Source: Caballeronia sp. M1242 (GTDB lineage Bacteria; Pseudomonadota; Gammaproteobacteria; Burkholderiales; Burkholderiaceae). Taken from it: DNA of 64,000 nucleotides. The DNA lies in assembly GCF_017220215.1 (NCBI RefSeq), contig NZ_CP071129.1, positions 310,001 to 374,000 of the forward strand, written 5' to 3'. Below, one piece after another: positions 9,906 through 20,103 of the stretch; position 1 is the first letter of the stretch; every line of letters starts with the position of its first letter. The position numbers were made by a program, and so were the translations under genes. The notes beneath the pieces were generated by a model that was not told the DNA's origin, ran no database searches, and saw only the letters and a list, made by a program, of their open reading frames with translations.

Positions 9906-10745
9906 GTGTCCGCGCGTTTCGACGAGATCGACTGGACGCGCCCGTGGCTTGCGCCGCTCGCGTCGCGCGGCGAACGCTGGCAGGCGGCAGCGCTCGATGG
10001 TCCGACGCGCTATCTCGAAGCACTGAACGACGACGCCGCGCAAGCCGCGCTCGCCACCGGGCGCGGCCGGCCGCTCGCATTCGTCGCGCAGGAATCGCTG
10101 CCGAAGGGCGCGTCGTACGAGGCGCATATCGCCACGACCGGCTGCGTGCCGACGCGCCACAATCTCCACGATTTCTTCAACGGCCTGATGTGGTTCGCGT
10201 ATCCGCGCATCAAGGCGGCGCTCAACGCGCGTCAGGCGGAGCAGATCGACGCGCTCGGCATCGGCCCGACGCGCGGCGGCGTGCGCGATGCGCTCACGCT
10301 CTTCGACGAAAACGCGGTGCTGTTCGCGTGCGCCGACCCATCGCTCGCCGATGCGCTGCGCCGCTTCGACTGGCGCGAGCTGTTTATCGCGGAACGCGCG
10401 TCGTGGAGCAGCCGGTGCGAGGCGCGCATCTTCGGCCACGCGTTGCTCGAAAAGCTCGTCGCGCCATACAAGGCGTGCACGGGGCACGCGTGGATCGTGG
10501 ACGTGCCGGCCGCCTATTTTTCAATGGACGATGCCGCCCGCCGCTCCATTCTCGACGATCTCGTTTCGCGCAGCCTGATGGCCGAACCGCTCGCGAGCCG
10601 CGCATTCGCGCCGCTGCCCGTGCTAGGCGTGCCCGGCTGGTGCGAAGCGAACGCGGACGCCGCGTTCTACGACGACCCGTCTGTCTTCCGTCCCGGCCGG
10701 CGCATCGCGGCGGGCGCCGCGAAGCACGCGAAAGCCGCATGTTAA
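9906..10745 (+). CDS. DUF3025 domain protein, function unknown
   Basis: The protein has about 279 residues from a GTG start at 9906. I recognise it as a DUF3025 type by YEAHIATTGCVPTRHNLHDF and NGLMWFAYPRIK. No function is known to me. There is no signal peptide or membrane segment. The frame is open upstream inside pyrC, but conserved sequence appears only after the pyrC stop, so the GTG is the best visible start. The ribosome site there is weak and translation may be coupled to pyrC. The 3' end of this gene must also carry the rnpB promoter. Confidence 0.78.
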   Translation: MSARFDEIDWTRPWLAPLASRGERWQAAALDGPTRYLEALNDDAAQAALATGRGRPLAFVAQESLPKGASYEAHIATTGCVPTRHNLHDFFNGLMWFAYPRIKAALNARQAEQIDALGIGPTRGGVRDALTLFDENAVLFACADPSLADALRRFDWRELFIAERASWSSRCEARIFGHALLEKLVAPYKACTGHAWIVDVPAAYFSMDDAARRSILDDLVSRSLMAEPLASRAFAPLPVLGVPGWCEANADAAFYDDPSVFRPGRRIAAGAAKHAKAAC

Positions 10746-10756
10746 AATCCATGCCG

Positions 10757-11175
<419 letters not shown>

Positions 11176-11185
11176 TCAAAAGAAA

Positions 11186-11219
11186 GAGCCGGCGTCTTGC
11201 CTGACGCCGGCTCTTTTTT
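11186..11219 (+). terminator. Intrinsic terminator of rnpB
   Basis: GAGCCGGCGTC at 11186-11196 pairs with GACGCCGGCTC at 11203-11213 and is followed by six T residues. Confidence 0.92.
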
Positions 11220-11228
11220 GCGACGCGC

Positions 11229-11651
11229 TTAACGTTCGACGATGTCGAACGAATGCGTGAGTTCCGCCGTCTTGGCGAGCATGATCGACGCCGAGCAATA
11301 CTTGTCGTGCGACAGATTGATGGCGCGTTCCACCGTCGCGGGATTCAGGTTCTTGCCCGTGACCGTGAAGTGGAAGTGGATCTTGGTGAACACCTTCGGG
11401 TCTTCGCTTGCGCGCTCGGCCTTGAGCGTCACCGAGCAGCCTTCGATTTCCTGGCGGCTTTTCTTCAGAATCATCACGACGTCGTACGCGGTGCAGCCGC
11501 CGGTGCCGAGCAGAACCATCTCCATCGGACGCGGCGCGAGATTGCGGCCGCCGCCTTCCGGCGCGCCGTCCATGTTGACGAGATGACCGCTGCCGGTTTC
11601 GGCGGCGAACGCCATGCCGTCCTGTCCCATCCAGCTCACTTTGCATTCCAT
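11229..11651 (-). CDS. OsmC/Ohr-family protein, YhfA-like
   Basis: A 140-residue OsmC-fold protein. The marks are APRPMEMVLLGTGGCTAYDV with one conserved Cys, and HDKYCSASIML with the second. This is the two-cysteine layout of peroxidase-active OsmC/Ohr proteins, and the overall sequence is closest to the E. coli YhfA type. The start at 11651 (MECKVSW) is chosen because GGAG lies about 9 bases before it. A longer frame from 11693 has no ribosome site and adds non-conserved residues. Activity against organic peroxides is possible but has not been clearly shown for the YhfA branch. It is convergent with rnpB. Confidence 0.88.
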   Translation of the reverse strand: MECKVSWMGQDGMAFAAETGSGHLVNMDGAPEGGGRNLAPRPMEMVLLGTGGCTAYDVVMILKKSRQEIEGCSVTLKAERASEDPKVFTKIHFHFTVTGKNLNPATVERAINLSHDKYCSASIMLAKTAELTHSFDIVER

Positions 11652-11889
11652 GCTCAGGCTCCGCCCGCTTGACGCGTTGTAGACAGCTTTCATTGTAGCG
11701 GTTCATCGGACGGTCATCGCAGACCGAGTTCGCGCATTCTCCGATTGACGCGGGCGGGCACCCGGAATCCGATTAACCACGCGCGCCGTGTTGATGGTCG
11801 GAGATTTCGCCGGAAGCACCACATCGCGCCCTGGCGTCAGAAAATGCGCACACCGCATTATGAAATTCGCTCTCATGATGCGAATCTTC

Positions 11890-11918
11890 TTGCTTTGCAG
11901 CATGACCGTGCCTATACT
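11890..11918 (+). promoter_or_regulatory. Sigma-70-type promoter for the candidate small RNA
   Basis: TTGCTT at 11890-11895 and TATACT at 11913-11918 are spaced by 17 bp. The predicted start is near 11925, directly before a compact set of hairpins and a terminator. Confidence 0.7.
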
Positions 11919-11924
11919 CAGGCC

Positions 11925-12013
11925 ATTGGTTGTCGCAGTTGCGAACCTACAGCGTCTCCTCCACCTCCTCCTAGGTGGATTGAGCCCGAGCTACGAATGC
12001 TCGGGCTTTTTTT
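11925..12013 (+). ncRNA. Candidate small RNA with a CCUCCU anti-Shine-Dalgarno loop
   Basis: About 90 nt bounded by a good promoter and an intrinsic terminator, with no ORF. Three stem-loops are visible. SL1 at 11928-11947 pairs GGTT/AACC and CGC/GCG around an AGTT loop. SL2 at 11961-11978 is a perfect 6-bp stem, CCACCT/AGGTGG, showing the loop CCTCCT, the complement of a consensus ribosome-binding site. The third is the terminator hairpin at 11983-12007. Single-stranded TCTCCT lies just before SL2. Loops of this kind mark anti-Shine-Dalgarno sRNAs such as the alphaproteobacterial cuckoo/CcsR RNAs. The comparison is by design, not proven homology. It probably represses translation of several mRNAs. 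Confidence 0.75.
11983..12013 (+). terminator. Intrinsic terminator of the candidate small RNA
   Basis: AGCCCGAGC at 11983-11991 pairs with GCTCGGGCT at 11999-12007, followed by a run of seven T residues. Confidence 0.9.
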
Positions 12014-12065
12014 CGCTCGGAGAGCCGCGCGCCGCCCCAAATTGGCTGCGGAATGCCGCAAGCCT

Positions 12066-12095
12066 TTGACGCAACGAGCGTTTTCCCGCTATACT
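12066..12095 (+). promoter_or_regulatory. Promoter of the rplM-rpsI operon
   Basis: TTGACG at 12066-12071 and TATACT at 12090-12095 are separated by 18 bp. This leaves a 5' leader of roughly 130 nt before rplM. The leader could carry ribosomal-protein feedback control, but I could not identify a known leader structure. Confidence 0.75.
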
Positions 12096-12233
12096 TCAAA
12101 GTTCTCTTCGTCACACGCCCGCGGAGAGAAGTCAGGGAGAGCCTGCACGCGCAAGGAAAGTCATTTAGCGCACTCATATAAGCAGGACCGAACAAGGTAA
12201 AGAGCAAAGGGCAGATTAATTTTTGGATCGATC

Positions 12234-12662
12234 ATGAAGACGTTTTCCGCAAAAGCCGAAGAGGTGACGCGCGAATGGTACGTGATTGACGCGACGGATA
12301 AGGTTCTCGGCCGTGTCGCCAGCGAAGTGGCACGCCGTCTTCGCGGCAAGCATAAGCCTGAATTCACTCCGCACGTCGACACCGGTGATTACATCATCGT
12401 CGTCAATGCCGGCAAGCTGAAGGTCACCGGCAACAAGACCACGGACAAGAAGTACTACCGTCACTCGGGCTACCCGGGCGGCATCTATGAAACGACGTTC
12501 GGCAAGATGCAAGAGCGTTTCCCGGGCCGCGCGCTCGAGAAGGCTGTGAAGGGCATGCTGCCGAAGGGCCCGCTCGGCTACGCGATGATCAAGAAGCTGA
12601 AGGTCTACGCTGAAGCCACGCATCCGCACACGGCTCAACAGCCCAAGTCGCTCGAGATCTAA
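12234..12662 (+). CDS. rplM: 50S ribosomal protein L13 (uL13)
   Basis: A 142-residue ribosomal protein with the full bacterial L13 pattern: [50 protein letters not shown] and [12 protein letters not shown]. It binds early to 23S rRNA during 50S assembly. It is followed 10 bp later by rpsI, the near-universal bacterial pairing. Confidence 0.98.
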   Translation: MKTFSAKAEEVTREWYVIDATDKVLGRVASEVARRLRGKHKPEFTPHVDTGDYIIVVNAGKLKVTGNKTTDKKYYRHSGYPGGIYETTFGKMQERFPGRALEKAVKGMLPKGPLGYAMIKKLKVYAEATHPHTAQQPKSLEI

Positions 12663-12672
12663 GGGAGCCCAC

Positions 12673-13065
12673 ATGATCGGTAACTGGAACTACGGTACGG
12701 GCCGCCGCAAGAGCGCCGTCGCTCGTGTCTTCATCAAGTCGGGCAAGGGCGAGATCATCGTCAACGGCAAGCCCATCGCCGACTATTTCTCGCGCGAAAC
12801 GTCGCTGATGATCGTGCGTCAACCGCTGGAACTCACGAACCACGCCACCACGTTCGACATCAAGGTCAACGTGAACGGCGGCGGCGAAACGGGTCAGGCA
12901 GGCGCGGTCCGCCACGGCATCACCCGTGCGCTGATGGACTACGACGCAACGCTCAAGTCGCAACTGTCGAATGCTGGCTTCGTCACGCGTGACGCGCGTG
13001 AAGTGGAACGTAAGAAGGTCGGTTTCCACAAGGCACGCCGCAGGAAGCAATTCTCGAAGCGTTAA
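12673..13065 (+). CDS. rpsI: 30S ribosomal protein S9 (uS9)
   Basis: A 130-residue protein with the S9 pattern [33 protein letters not shown] and the basic C-terminus [17 protein letters not shown]. The C-terminal KR reaches the P-site tRNA in the ribosome. GGGAG lies before the ATG. It shares the rplM transcript and ends at a strong terminator. Confidence 0.98.
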   Translation: MIGNWNYGTGRRKSAVARVFIKSGKGEIIVNGKPIADYFSRETSLMIVRQPLELTNHATTFDIKVNVNGGGETGQAGAVRHGITRALMDYDATLKSQLSNAGFVTRDAREVERKKVGFHKARRRKQFSKR

Positions 13066-13106
13066 TCGCTTCGGGTTTCGCCGGTTCTGCCGGCGAAGCT
13101 GCTGCG

Positions 13107-13146
13107 AAAGCCGCCGCACTGCAAGGTGCCGGCGGCTTTTTCTTTT
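13107..13146 (+). terminator. Intrinsic terminator of rplM-rpsI
   Basis: AAAGCCGCC at 13107-13115 pairs with GGCGGCTTT at 13131-13139 and runs into a T-rich tail. Confidence 0.85.
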
Positions 13147-13262
13147 TTCCGCGTTTGCCCGAATCAGTCGAATTTGCATATAGCCTCTTGATTTCATGGG
13201 CTTTCGGCACGATTTTGAGATCAGCCCTACAATAGCGGCTAGAAGCTAAATTGGAGAGTTCA

Positions 13263-13628
13263 ATGAGCGCAGTCAGCGACACCCCCACGACCGAAATGCC
13301 GATGCCCTTCGTCTTCACCGACGCTGCGGCCGACAAGGTCAAGCAATTGATCGACGAAGAAGGCAATCCGGATCTGAAGCTGCGCGTGTTCGTGCAAGGC
13401 GGCGGATGCTCGGGCTTCCAGTACGGTTTCACGTTCGACGAAGAAATCAACGAAGACGATACCGTGATGGACAAGAGCGGCGTGCAGCTGCTCGTCGATT
13501 CGATGAGCTACCAGTACCTCGTCGGCGCGGAAATCGACTATAAGGACGATCTCAACGGCGCGCAGTTCGTGATCAAGAATCCGAACGCGACGACGACGTG
13601 CGGTTGCGGTTCGTCGTTCTCGGTCTGA
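13263..13628 (+). CDS. erpA: Iron-sulfur cluster insertion protein ErpA
   Basis: A 121-residue A-type carrier that delivers [4Fe-4S] clusters to apo-enzymes, notably of isoprenoid synthesis and respiration. The three ligand cysteines lie in [11 protein letters not shown] and in TTCGCGSSF. The start at 13263 is chosen because GGAG sits about 7 bases before it. Four extra in-frame codons upstream lack support. It is monocistronic, with its own terminator. Confidence 0.95.
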   Translation: MSAVSDTPTTEMPMPFVFTDAAADKVKQLIDEEGNPDLKLRVFVQGGGCSGFQYGFTFDEEINEDDTVMDKSGVQLLVDSMSYQYLVGAEIDYKDDLNGAQFVIKNPNATTTCGCGSSFSV

Positions 13629-13649
13629 GCGCGGATCGAGCGGTTGTGG

Positions 13650-13677
13650 AAAAACGGAGCCTTCGGGCTCCGTTTTT
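13650..13677 (+). terminator. Intrinsic terminator of erpA
   Basis: A 12-bp AAACGGAGCC-type stem with a TTCG tetraloop is followed by a T run. The A run on the other side lets it serve the convergent anmK gene too. Confidence 0.92.
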
Positions 13678-13699
13678 CGTTGTTGAGCCTCAAAAACGC

Positions 13700-14851
13700 T
13701 TAGCGCGGGTAAATCGCGCCCAGGACGCGCTCGCCGGCCGCGCCCGTCACCGACGCGAGATTGCCGGGCTCGCGCGCCACGCAGCGCATCGCGAGCCACG
13801 CGAATGCGAACGCTTCGACTTGCTGCGGCGGCACGCCGAGCGCCTCGGTGGTCATGACGGGCACGCCCGAGACGCCGGTTTCATCGAGCGCCTGTTGCAG
13901 CATCTGCATCAGCACGGGATTGCGCGCACCGCCGCCGCACACGTAGACCGCGCGGGCGTCGGACGCGTGGCGCTCTATCTCGCGCGCGACCGTCACGGCC
14001 GTGAGCGCGGTGAGCGTCGCTTGCACGTCAGCGGGGGCGAGTGCGGCGAACGGCGCGAGCTTCGCATCGAGCCACGCCGGATTGAACAGATCGCGGCCCG
14101 TGCTTTTGGGCGGCGCTTCCTCGAAAAACGGCTCGTCGAGCAGCGCATTGAGCAGCGGTCGATTCACCTCGCCGCGCGCCGCGAACTTTCCGCCGTCGTC
14201 GTACGGTTTGTTCAGATGCCGGTGCGCCCATTCATCCAGCAACGCGTTCGCCGGGCCGCAATCGAAGCCGCGCACCGCGCCGCTCGCCGCCAGCACCGTG
14301 ATATTGCTGATGCCGCCGAGATTGCAGACGACGCGCGTCTCGTTCTTCGCGCCGAATACGGTCGCGTGAAACGCCGGCACGAGCGGCGCGCCCTGACCGC
14401 CGGCGGCGACGTCGCGGCTGCGAAAATCCGCGATCACGTCGATATTCGTCATTTCCGCGAGCAACGCGGGATTGTTGATCTGCCGCGTGTATCCCTTCTC
14501 CGGTCGATGCCGCACCGTTTGGCCGTGTACGCCGATCGCGCGTACCTTCGTCGACGAATAGCCGCTCACGCTCTGCAACTCGTGGCAGCAGACGGCGTAG
14601 CGCGTGGCGAGCGCATTGCCGGCGAGCGCCTCGCGTTCCAGTTCGTTGTCGCCGGGCGCCTGCAGCGCGAAAAGCGCGTCGCGCAGGCCCTCGGAAAAGG
14701 ACACGTGCGCCTCGCCGAGCACGACCGGCGGTTTGCCCGCGGCGAACTGCACCGCGACGCCATCGACGCCGTCCATGCTCGTGCCCGACATCAGGCCGAA
14801 GTACACGCCGTCTGCTTTGCCGGGTTCGATTGCTTCGGCTTTTTTTCCCAC
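13700..14851 (-). CDS. anmK: Anhydro-N-acetylmuramic acid kinase
   Basis: A 383-residue sugar kinase that opens and phosphorylates 1,6-anhydroMurNAc to MurNAc-6-phosphate in peptidoglycan recycling. The N-terminal [20 protein letters not shown] is the family signature and phosphate site. [20 protein letters not shown] and [13 protein letters not shown] follow in the expected order. The length matches E. coli AnmK (369). It is divergent from tyrS. No murQ or other recycling gene is adjacent. Confidence 0.95.
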   Translation of the reverse strand: MGKKAEAIEPGKADGVYFGLMSGTSMDGVDGVAVQFAAGKPPVVLGEAHVSFSEGLRDALFALQAPGDNELEREALAGNALATRYAVCCHELQSVSGYSSTKVRAIGVHGQTVRHRPEKGYTRQINNPALLAEMTNIDVIADFRSRDVAAGGQGAPLVPAFHATVFGAKNETRVVCNLGGISNITVLAASGAVRGFDCGPANALLDEWAHRHLNKPYDDGGKFAARGEVNRPLLNALLDEPFFEEAPPKSTGRDLFNPAWLDAKLAPFAALAPADVQATLTALTAVTVAREIERHASDARAVYVCGGGARNPVLMQMLQQALDETGVSGVPVMTTEALGVPPQQVEAFAFAWLAMRCVAREPGNLASVTGAAGERVLGAIYPR

Positions 14852-15089
14852 GTTTCCCTCCTCGTCGATGCTCGTCGGTGCTCCCCATCAACGCGGGATT
14901 ATCCGCGCATCCGAGCCGATCGTTAAGGTGCAGCCACCGCCTACGCCGTCGCCGACTATCCGCGCGCCGCCGAACGGACCGAATGCGTGCCTCATCGCGT
15001 AAAATCGTGAGCCTGAACAAGCCATTGCGCAGCGCGCGAAGCCGTTCATATGGCGCCATCGCATCTCTCTCACATCACAAGCCGCAAGC

Positions 15090-16346
15090 ATGACCACTGA
15101 CTCCAACGCTTCTTCCGCGCCGCCGCGCGAGGCCTTTCCGATCACCGACGACGTGCGCGCCGCCCTCGCGATCGCCAAACGCGGCTGCGACGAACTGCTG
15201 ATCGAAGACGAGTTCGCGCAGAAGCTCGCACGGAGCGCCGCGACGGGCAAGCCGTTGCGCATCAAGCTCGGGCTGGACCCGACCGCGCCGGACATCCACA
15301 TCGGCCATACGGTGGTGCTCAACAAGATGCGCCAGTTGCAGGACCTCGGGCATCAGGTCATTTTCCTGATCGGCGATTTCACGTCGTTGATCGGCGATCC
15401 GTCCGGCCGCAACGCCACGCGCCCGCCGCTCACGCGCGAGCAGATCGAAATGAACGCGAAGACGTATTTCGAACAGGCGTCGCTGGTGCTCGACCGCGAG
15501 AAAACCGAGATTCGCTACAACAGCGAATGGTCGATGCCGCTCGGCGCGGACGGCATGATCAAGCTGGCCTCGCGTTACACCGTGGCGCGCATACTCGAAC
15601 GTGAAGATTTCACCAAGCGTTTCCAGAGCGGCGTGCCCATCTCGATTCACGAATTCCTCTATCCGCTGATGCAGGGCTACGACTCGGTCGCGCTCAACGC
15701 CGACCTCGAACTCGGCGGCACGGATCAGAAGTTCAACCTGCTCGTCGGCCGCGAATTGCAGAAGCAATACGGCCAGGAGCAGCAATGCATTCTGACGATG
15801 CCGCTGCTCGAAGGGCTCGACGGCGTCGAAAAGATGTCGAAGTCGAAGCACAACTACGTCGGCATCAGCGAGAAGCCGACCGAGATGTTCGGCAAGCTGA
15901 TGAGCATTTCGGACGTGCTCATGTGGCGTTACTTCGAACTGCTGTCGTTCCGCAGCATGGAAGAGATCGCGCGCTTCAAGCAGGAAGCGGAAGGCGGCCG
16001 CAATCCGCGCGACTTCAAGGTGATGCTCGCGCAGGAAATCGTCGCGCGGTTCCATTCGCCGGCGGACGCCGAGCGCGCGCTCGAAGACTTCAACCATCGC
16101 GCGAAGGGCGGCGTGCCGGACGATATTCCGACCGTGACGCTCGCGGGCGCGCCGCTTGCCATCGGCCAGTTGCTGAAGCAGGCCGGGCTCGTGCCGTCTA
16201 CCAGCGAGGCGCTGCGCAACATCGAGCAGGGCGGCGTGAAGATCGACGGCGCGACGGTGTCCGACAAGGGCTTGAAGGTCGAGCCGGGCGAGTTCGTCGT
16301 GCAGGTGGGCAAGCGCCGCTTCGCGCGCATCACGCTGACGGCGTAA
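15090..16346 (+). CDS. tyrS: Tyrosyl-tRNA synthetase
   Basis: A 418-residue class I aminoacyl-tRNA synthetase. HIGH is at about residues 70-73 and KMSKS at about 248-252, giving the TyrZ-like branch (the E. coli TyrS branch has a different second motif). The tyrosine-binding region includes [17 protein letters not shown]. An S4-type RNA-binding domain ends the protein ([16 protein letters not shown]). It is followed after 4 bp by dtd, then gpmB, so the three form one operon. It is divergent from anmK. Confidence 0.96.
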   Translation: MTTDSNASSAPPREAFPITDDVRAALAIAKRGCDELLIEDEFAQKLARSAATGKPLRIKLGLDPTAPDIHIGHTVVLNKMRQLQDLGHQVIFLIGDFTSLIGDPSGRNATRPPLTREQIEMNAKTYFEQASLVLDREKTEIRYNSEWSMPLGADGMIKLASRYTVARILEREDFTKRFQSGVPISIHEFLYPLMQGYDSVALNADLELGGTDQKFNLLVGRELQKQYGQEQQCILTMPLLEGLDGVEKMSKSKHNYVGISEKPTEMFGKLMSISDVLMWRYFELLSFRSMEEIARFKQEAEGGRNPRDFKVMLAQEIVARFHSPADAERALEDFNHRAKGGVPDDIPTVTLAGAPLAIGQLLKQAGLVPSTSEALRNIEQGGVKIDGATVSDKGLKVEPGEFVVQVGKRRFARITLTA

Positions 16347-16350
16347 GCGG

Positions 16351-16809
16351 ATGATCGCGCTTATCCAGCGAGTGCGGCGCGCGGACGTGCGCGTCGGCGA
16401 ACGCGTGACCGGCGCGATCGACGCGGGCCTGCTCGCGCTCGTCTGCGCCGAACGGGGCGACACCGAAGCCGCCGCCGACAAGCTGCTCGCGAAGATGCTG
16501 GCGTACCGTGTGTTCAGCGACGCGGCGGGCAAGATGAATCTGTCCGTGCAGAACATCGACGGCGCGGGGCGCGCGGGCGGCGTGCTGTTGGTCTCGCAGT
16601 TCACGCTCGCCGCCGATACATCGAGCGGACTGCGCCCGAGCTTCACGCCGGCCGCGCCGCCCGACGAAGGCAGGCGGCTCTTCGATTACTTCGTGCGCGA
16701 GGCGCGGGCGAAGCATCCGATCGTCGAGACCGGCGAATTCGGCGCCGACATGCAGGTGTCGCTCGTCAACGACGGGCCGGTCACGTTCTGGCTGCAGGTG
16801 CGGCCATGA
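16351..16809 (+). CDS. dtd: D-aminoacyl-tRNA deacylase
   Basis: A 152-residue Dtd homodimer subunit that hydrolyses D-Tyr-tRNA and other D-aminoacyl-tRNAs. Family marks are [40 protein letters not shown] and the C-terminal [15 protein letters not shown], which holds the NxGPVT motif. It sits directly after tyrS, a fitting partner because TyrRS can charge D-Tyr. It overlaps gpmB by four bases (ATGA). Confidence 0.96.
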   Translation: MIALIQRVRRADVRVGERVTGAIDAGLLALVCAERGDTEAAADKLLAKMLAYRVFSDAAGKMNLSVQNIDGAGRAGGVLLVSQFTLAADTSSGLRPSFTPAAPPDEGRRLFDYFVREARAKHPIVETGEFGADMQVSLVNDGPVTFWLQVRP

Positions 16810-17453
16810 CGACGCAAGTCTTGTTCATCCGCCACGGCGAGACCGACTGGAACCGCGTGAAGCGCATCCAGGGGCATATCGACATTCCGCTGTCCGCGCA
16901 CGGCGTGCTGCAAGCTGAACAACTGGGTGCGCGGCTCGCGCGGGAAGGGCGGCTCGACGCCGTCTACACCAGCGATCTCCTACGCGCCCAACAGACCGCC
17001 CGCCCGTTCGCCGATGCGCTCGGTCTCGACCTCCACTTGTCCGAAGGCTTGCGCGAACGCAACTATGGCGCGTTCCAGGGCCACGACAGCGACGAAATCA
17101 GCGAGAAGTTTCCGGCCGAGTACGTCGAATGGCAGACGCGCGATCCCGGCTTCACGCCGCCGGCCGGCGAATCGCTGCGCGTCTTTTTTCACCGCGTGAT
17201 TCACGCGATGGAGCCGATCGTCGCCGCGCATCCGGGCGGGCGCATTGCGTGCGTGGCGCACGGCGGCGTGCTCGACTGCATCTACCGGTTCGCGATGAAA
17301 CTGCCGCTCGACGCGCCGCGCAACTGGCCGCTGCTCAATTGCAGCGTCAACGTCGTCGATTACGACGGCGGCCATGCGACGGTCGTGTCATGGGGTGACG
17401 TGTCGCATCTCGTCACCGACACCGCCGACGACAGCCTGCGCAAAACGGCCTAG
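16806..17453 (+). CDS. gpmB: Histidine phosphatase family protein (phosphoglycerate-mutase-like)
   Basis: A 215-residue member of the histidine phosphatase superfamily. The catalytic motif is [10 protein letters not shown] near the N-terminus, so the phospho-accepting His is about residue 9. A second catalytic His lies in [11 protein letters not shown]. coli GpmB is the usual label, but many of these act as general phosphatases, so true mutase activity is not assured. Its stop TAG shares the CTAG tetranucleotide with the stop of the convergent gene. Confidence 0.85.
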   Translation: MTTQVLFIRHGETDWNRVKRIQGHIDIPLSAHGVLQAEQLGARLAREGRLDAVYTSDLLRAQQTARPFADALGLDLHLSEGLRERNYGAFQGHDSDEISEKFPAEYVEWQTRDPGFTPPAGESLRVFFHRVIHAMEPIVAAHPGGRIACVAHGGVLDCIYRFAMKLPLDAPRNWPLLNCSVNVVDYDGGHATVVSWGDVSHLVTDTADDSLRKTA

Positions 17454-18352
17454 TCGTTCTTCTTTGCGGCAACTCGCAAGCGCGCACGCTTCGAGATGCC
17501 GTTGATGAGCGCCCAGCGAACGACGGGCGCCATCGCCCGCACGCCGGGCCGCGCGATGACGCGCCGCATCGGCGCGAGCGACGACAGCCCGAGCATGCCC
17601 TGCGCCCAGTCGGGCAGCAAATCGACGCCCGCATTAAACACCAGCACGCGCGCCGGCTTCATGACCACGCTCGGCGTCGGCGCGTTCCTGAGCACGCGAA
17701 TGACTTCCTGCGTGCGCTCACTTGCATGCAGATGCGGGCGCATGGCGGCGAGATACGCATCGACCTGTGCGCGCGTGGTCGGCACGTCGCGCGCGCCGAG
17801 CAGGCGGGCGACGAGCGCCGTTTCTTCGAAGTAGCGGTCCTGATCCGCCACGGACAGAGCGGGGTCCACGTAGCGCAGATAGCCCTCTAGAAAGCTCGTG
17901 ACTTCGGCGACGTGCACCCATGTCAAGAGATCGGCGTCGTTTGCACCGTAAGGCCGGCCGTCGGGCGCGGTGCCTGTCACGCCAAGATGGATGCGCTTCA
18001 CGCGCTCGATCAGCGCGAGCGCGTCTTGCCGGTTGCCGAACGTGGTTCCCGCGATGAAAGTCGCCGTGCGCCGTAGACGCCCGAGAATATCCGTGCGAAA
18101 CGTCGAGTGATCCCACACGCCCGCGAGCGCCAGCGGATGCAGCGTCTGGAGCAACAGGGCGCTGATGCCGCTCGTCATCATCGACGTGAAATCGGCGTGG
18201 ACTTTCCAGCAGATGGTGTCTGGCCCGAAGAGACCCGGATCGCCCGGCGGCGACGAATAATCGAGCGTCGGCCCGCTACCGGTCGTGAGATTCGTGATGC
18301 CGCGTGCGATCGAAGACCGCACGCGCGTGACCAACGTTGCCTGATCCGACAT
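17450..18352 (-). CDS. Oxygenase MpaB family (DUF2236) protein
   Basis: A 300-residue protein of the DUF2236/MpaB family. Visible family features are WKVHADFTSMMTSGISALLL, LQTLHPLALAGVWDHSTF, and GRLRRTATFIAGTTFG with YGANDADLLTWVHVAEVTSF. The family includes MpaB of mycophenolic acid synthesis and the haem-b rubber oxygenase Lcp. The conserved His and Arg/Lys-rich helical bundle are consistent with a haem oxygenase, but the substrate is unknown. It ends in a 4-bp stop overlap with gpmB and begins 3 bp after the ruvB stop on the same strand, so it may be read through from ruvCAB. Confidence 0.78.
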   Translation of the reverse strand: MSDQATLVTRVRSSIARGITNLTTGSGPTLDYSSPPGDPGLFGPDTICWKVHADFTSMMTSGISALLLQTLHPLALAGVWDHSTFRTDILGRLRRTATFIAGTTFGNRQDALALIERVKRIHLGVTGTAPDGRPYGANDADLLTWVHVAEVTSFLEGYLRYVDPALSVADQDRYFEETALVARLLGARDVPTTRAQVDAYLAAMRPHLHASERTQEVIRVLRNAPTPSVVMKPARVLVFNAGVDLLPDWAQGMLGLSSLAPMRRVIARPGVRAMAPVVRWALINGISKRARLRVAAKKND

Positions 18353-18355
18353 GCG

Positions 18356-19417
18356 CTAGCCGTTGTTCGCGTCCCAGAGGTCGCGGATCGGGCCGCCGTC
18401 CGGCGCGGCGATGCCGAAGTGCCGATACGTCAGCAAGGTCGCGACGCGCCCGCGCGGCGTGCGCTGCAAATAGCCTTGCTGGATCAGATACGGCTCCAGC
18501 ACGTCTTCGATGGTGTCGCGCTCTTCGCCGATGGCCGCCGCGAGGTTATCGACGCCGACCGGCCCGCCGTCGAACTTGTGCAGGATCGCTTCGAGCAGCT
18601 TGCGGTCCATCAGGTCGAAGCCGACCGGATCGACGTCCAGCATCTTGAGCGCGGCATCCGCCACTTCCGCCGTGATGCTGCCGTTCGCCTTCACTTCCGC
18701 GTAGTCGCGCACGCGGCGCAGCAGCCGGTTCGCGATACGCGGCGTGCCACGCGAGCGCCGCGCGATCTCCAGCGCGCCTTCGGGCACGATGTCCGCCTTC
18801 AGCAGCGACGCCGAGCGCGACACGATACGCGCGAGCTCGTTCGCGTTATAGAACTCCAGCCGCGACACGATACCGAAGCGGTCGCGCAGCGGATTGGTCA
18901 ACATGCCCGCGCGCGTGGTGGCGCCGACGAGCGTGAACGGCTGAAGGTCCAGCTTCACGCTGCGCGCGGCCGGCCCTTCGCCGATCATGATGTCGATCTG
19001 ATAATCCTCGAGCGCCGGATACAGAATTTCCTCGACGACCGGCGAGAGCCGATGAATCTCGTCGATGAAAAGCACGTCGTTCGCTTCGAGATTGGTGAGC
19101 AGCGCGGCGAGGTCGCCCGCGCGCTCCAGCACCGGTCCCGACGTCTGCCGCAAATTCACGCCCATTTCCCGCGCGATGATATGCGCGAGCGTGGTCTTGC
19201 CGAGACCCGGCGGACCGAAGAGCAGCACGTGATCCAGCGCTTCGGAACGCCGCTTGGCCGCTTCGATGAAGATTTCGAGCTGCCCGCGCACCTTTTCCTG
19301 CCCCACGTATTCGTCGAGCTGGCGCGGTCGCAACGCGCGCTCGAAGGCTTCTTCGTTCGGCGAGACGGGCGTGGCCGAGATGATGCGTTCTGCGGCGAGT
19401 TTGTCGGTTTCGATCAT
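18356..19417 (-). CDS. ruvB: Holliday junction branch migration ATPase RuvB
   Basis: A 353-residue AAA+ motor. Walker [10 protein letters not shown] is at about residues 68-76 and Walker [12 protein letters not shown] at about 115-125. The sensor segment GATTRAGML and a C-terminal winged helix with TPRGRVAT follow. Hexamers of RuvB drive branch migration on RuvA-bound junctions. The ruvC-ruvA-ruvB order on this strand is the classical layout. Confidence 0.97.
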   Translation of the reverse strand: MIETDKLAAERIISATPVSPNEEAFERALRPRQLDEYVGQEKVRGQLEIFIEAAKRRSEALDHVLLFGPPGLGKTTLAHIIAREMGVNLRQTSGPVLERAGDLAALLTNLEANDVLFIDEIHRLSPVVEEILYPALEDYQIDIMIGEGPAARSVKLDLQPFTLVGATTRAGMLTNPLRDRFGIVSRLEFYNANELARIVSRSASLLKADIVPEGALEIARRSRGTPRIANRLLRRVRDYAEVKANGSITAEVADAALKMLDVDPVGFDLMDRKLLEAILHKFDGGPVGVDNLAAAIGEERDTIEDVLEPYLIQQGYLQRTPRGRVATLLTYRHFGIAAPDGGPIRDLWDANNG

Positions 19418-19497
19418 GGGTCGATTGTACAGCGAGCCTTCTCGCCGCGAACCTGGCCGAACGGCCTAGTGGCGCGCAGCGCCGCGCGCCCCGAGAA

Positions 19498-20079
19498 TCA
19501 GGCTTTCGAGAGCGCCTTCAACGCGAGCTTGATGCCTTCCGAGACGCCCGTACCCGCCGGCACGTTCTTGATGGCGGCGAGCGCTTCCTTCTCGGAATAG
19601 CCGAGCGCGAGCAGCGCATTGAGGATGTCGGACGCATGGTCGGACTGCGAAGCGGCGCTCGCCATGGCGCCGAGATCGGCGCCGAGCTTGCCCTTCAGTT
19701 CGAGCAGCAGGCGTTCGGCCGTCTTCTTTCCGATGCCCGGCACGCGCGTGAGGCGCGCGGTGTCCTGCGTCGTCACGGTCTGCGCGAGCTCCTGCACGCT
19801 CATGCCCGAAAGCACCGCGAGCGCCATGCGCGCGCCGATGCCGCTGATCTTTAACAATTCGCGAAACGTCGCGCGTTCCTGCGACGTGAGAAAGCCGTAC
19901 AGCAAATGCGCGTCCTCGCGCACGATCATCTGCGTAAGCAGCACGACCTTCTCGCCCGCGTTCGGCAGGTTGTAGAACGTGCTCATCGGCACGTCGATTT
20001 CATAGCCGACGCCGTTGCAGTCGACGAGCAGGTGCGGCGGATTTTTTTCCAGCAGAACGCCGGCAATGCGACCAATCAT
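19498..20079 (-). CDS. ruvA: Holliday junction DNA-binding protein RuvA
   Basis: A 193-residue protein with the OB-type N-terminus [20 protein letters not shown], then helix-hairpin-helix segments around [18 protein letters not shown] and [21 protein letters not shown] flexible linker leads to a C-terminal RuvB-contact domain ([19 protein letters not shown]). It forms the tetramer that holds the junction square-planar. It lies 24 bp after ruvC and 80 bp before ruvB. Confidence 0.97.
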   Translation of the reverse strand: MIGRIAGVLLEKNPPHLLVDCNGVGYEIDVPMSTFYNLPNAGEKVVLLTQMIVREDAHLLYGFLTSQERATFRELLKISGIGARMALAVLSGMSVQELAQTVTTQDTARLTRVPGIGKKTAERLLLELKGKLGADLGAMASAASQSDHASDILNALLALGYSEKEALAAIKNVPAGTGVSEGIKLALKALSKA

Positions 20080-20103
20080 GTTTGCGTTATCGAATGAAAA
20101 GAT

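Noticed and set aside
12096..12233. An L13-type ribosomal leader RNA
   Set aside because: The long leader is suggestive, but I cannot draw a known leader fold. Those I know for L13 are from Firmicutes.
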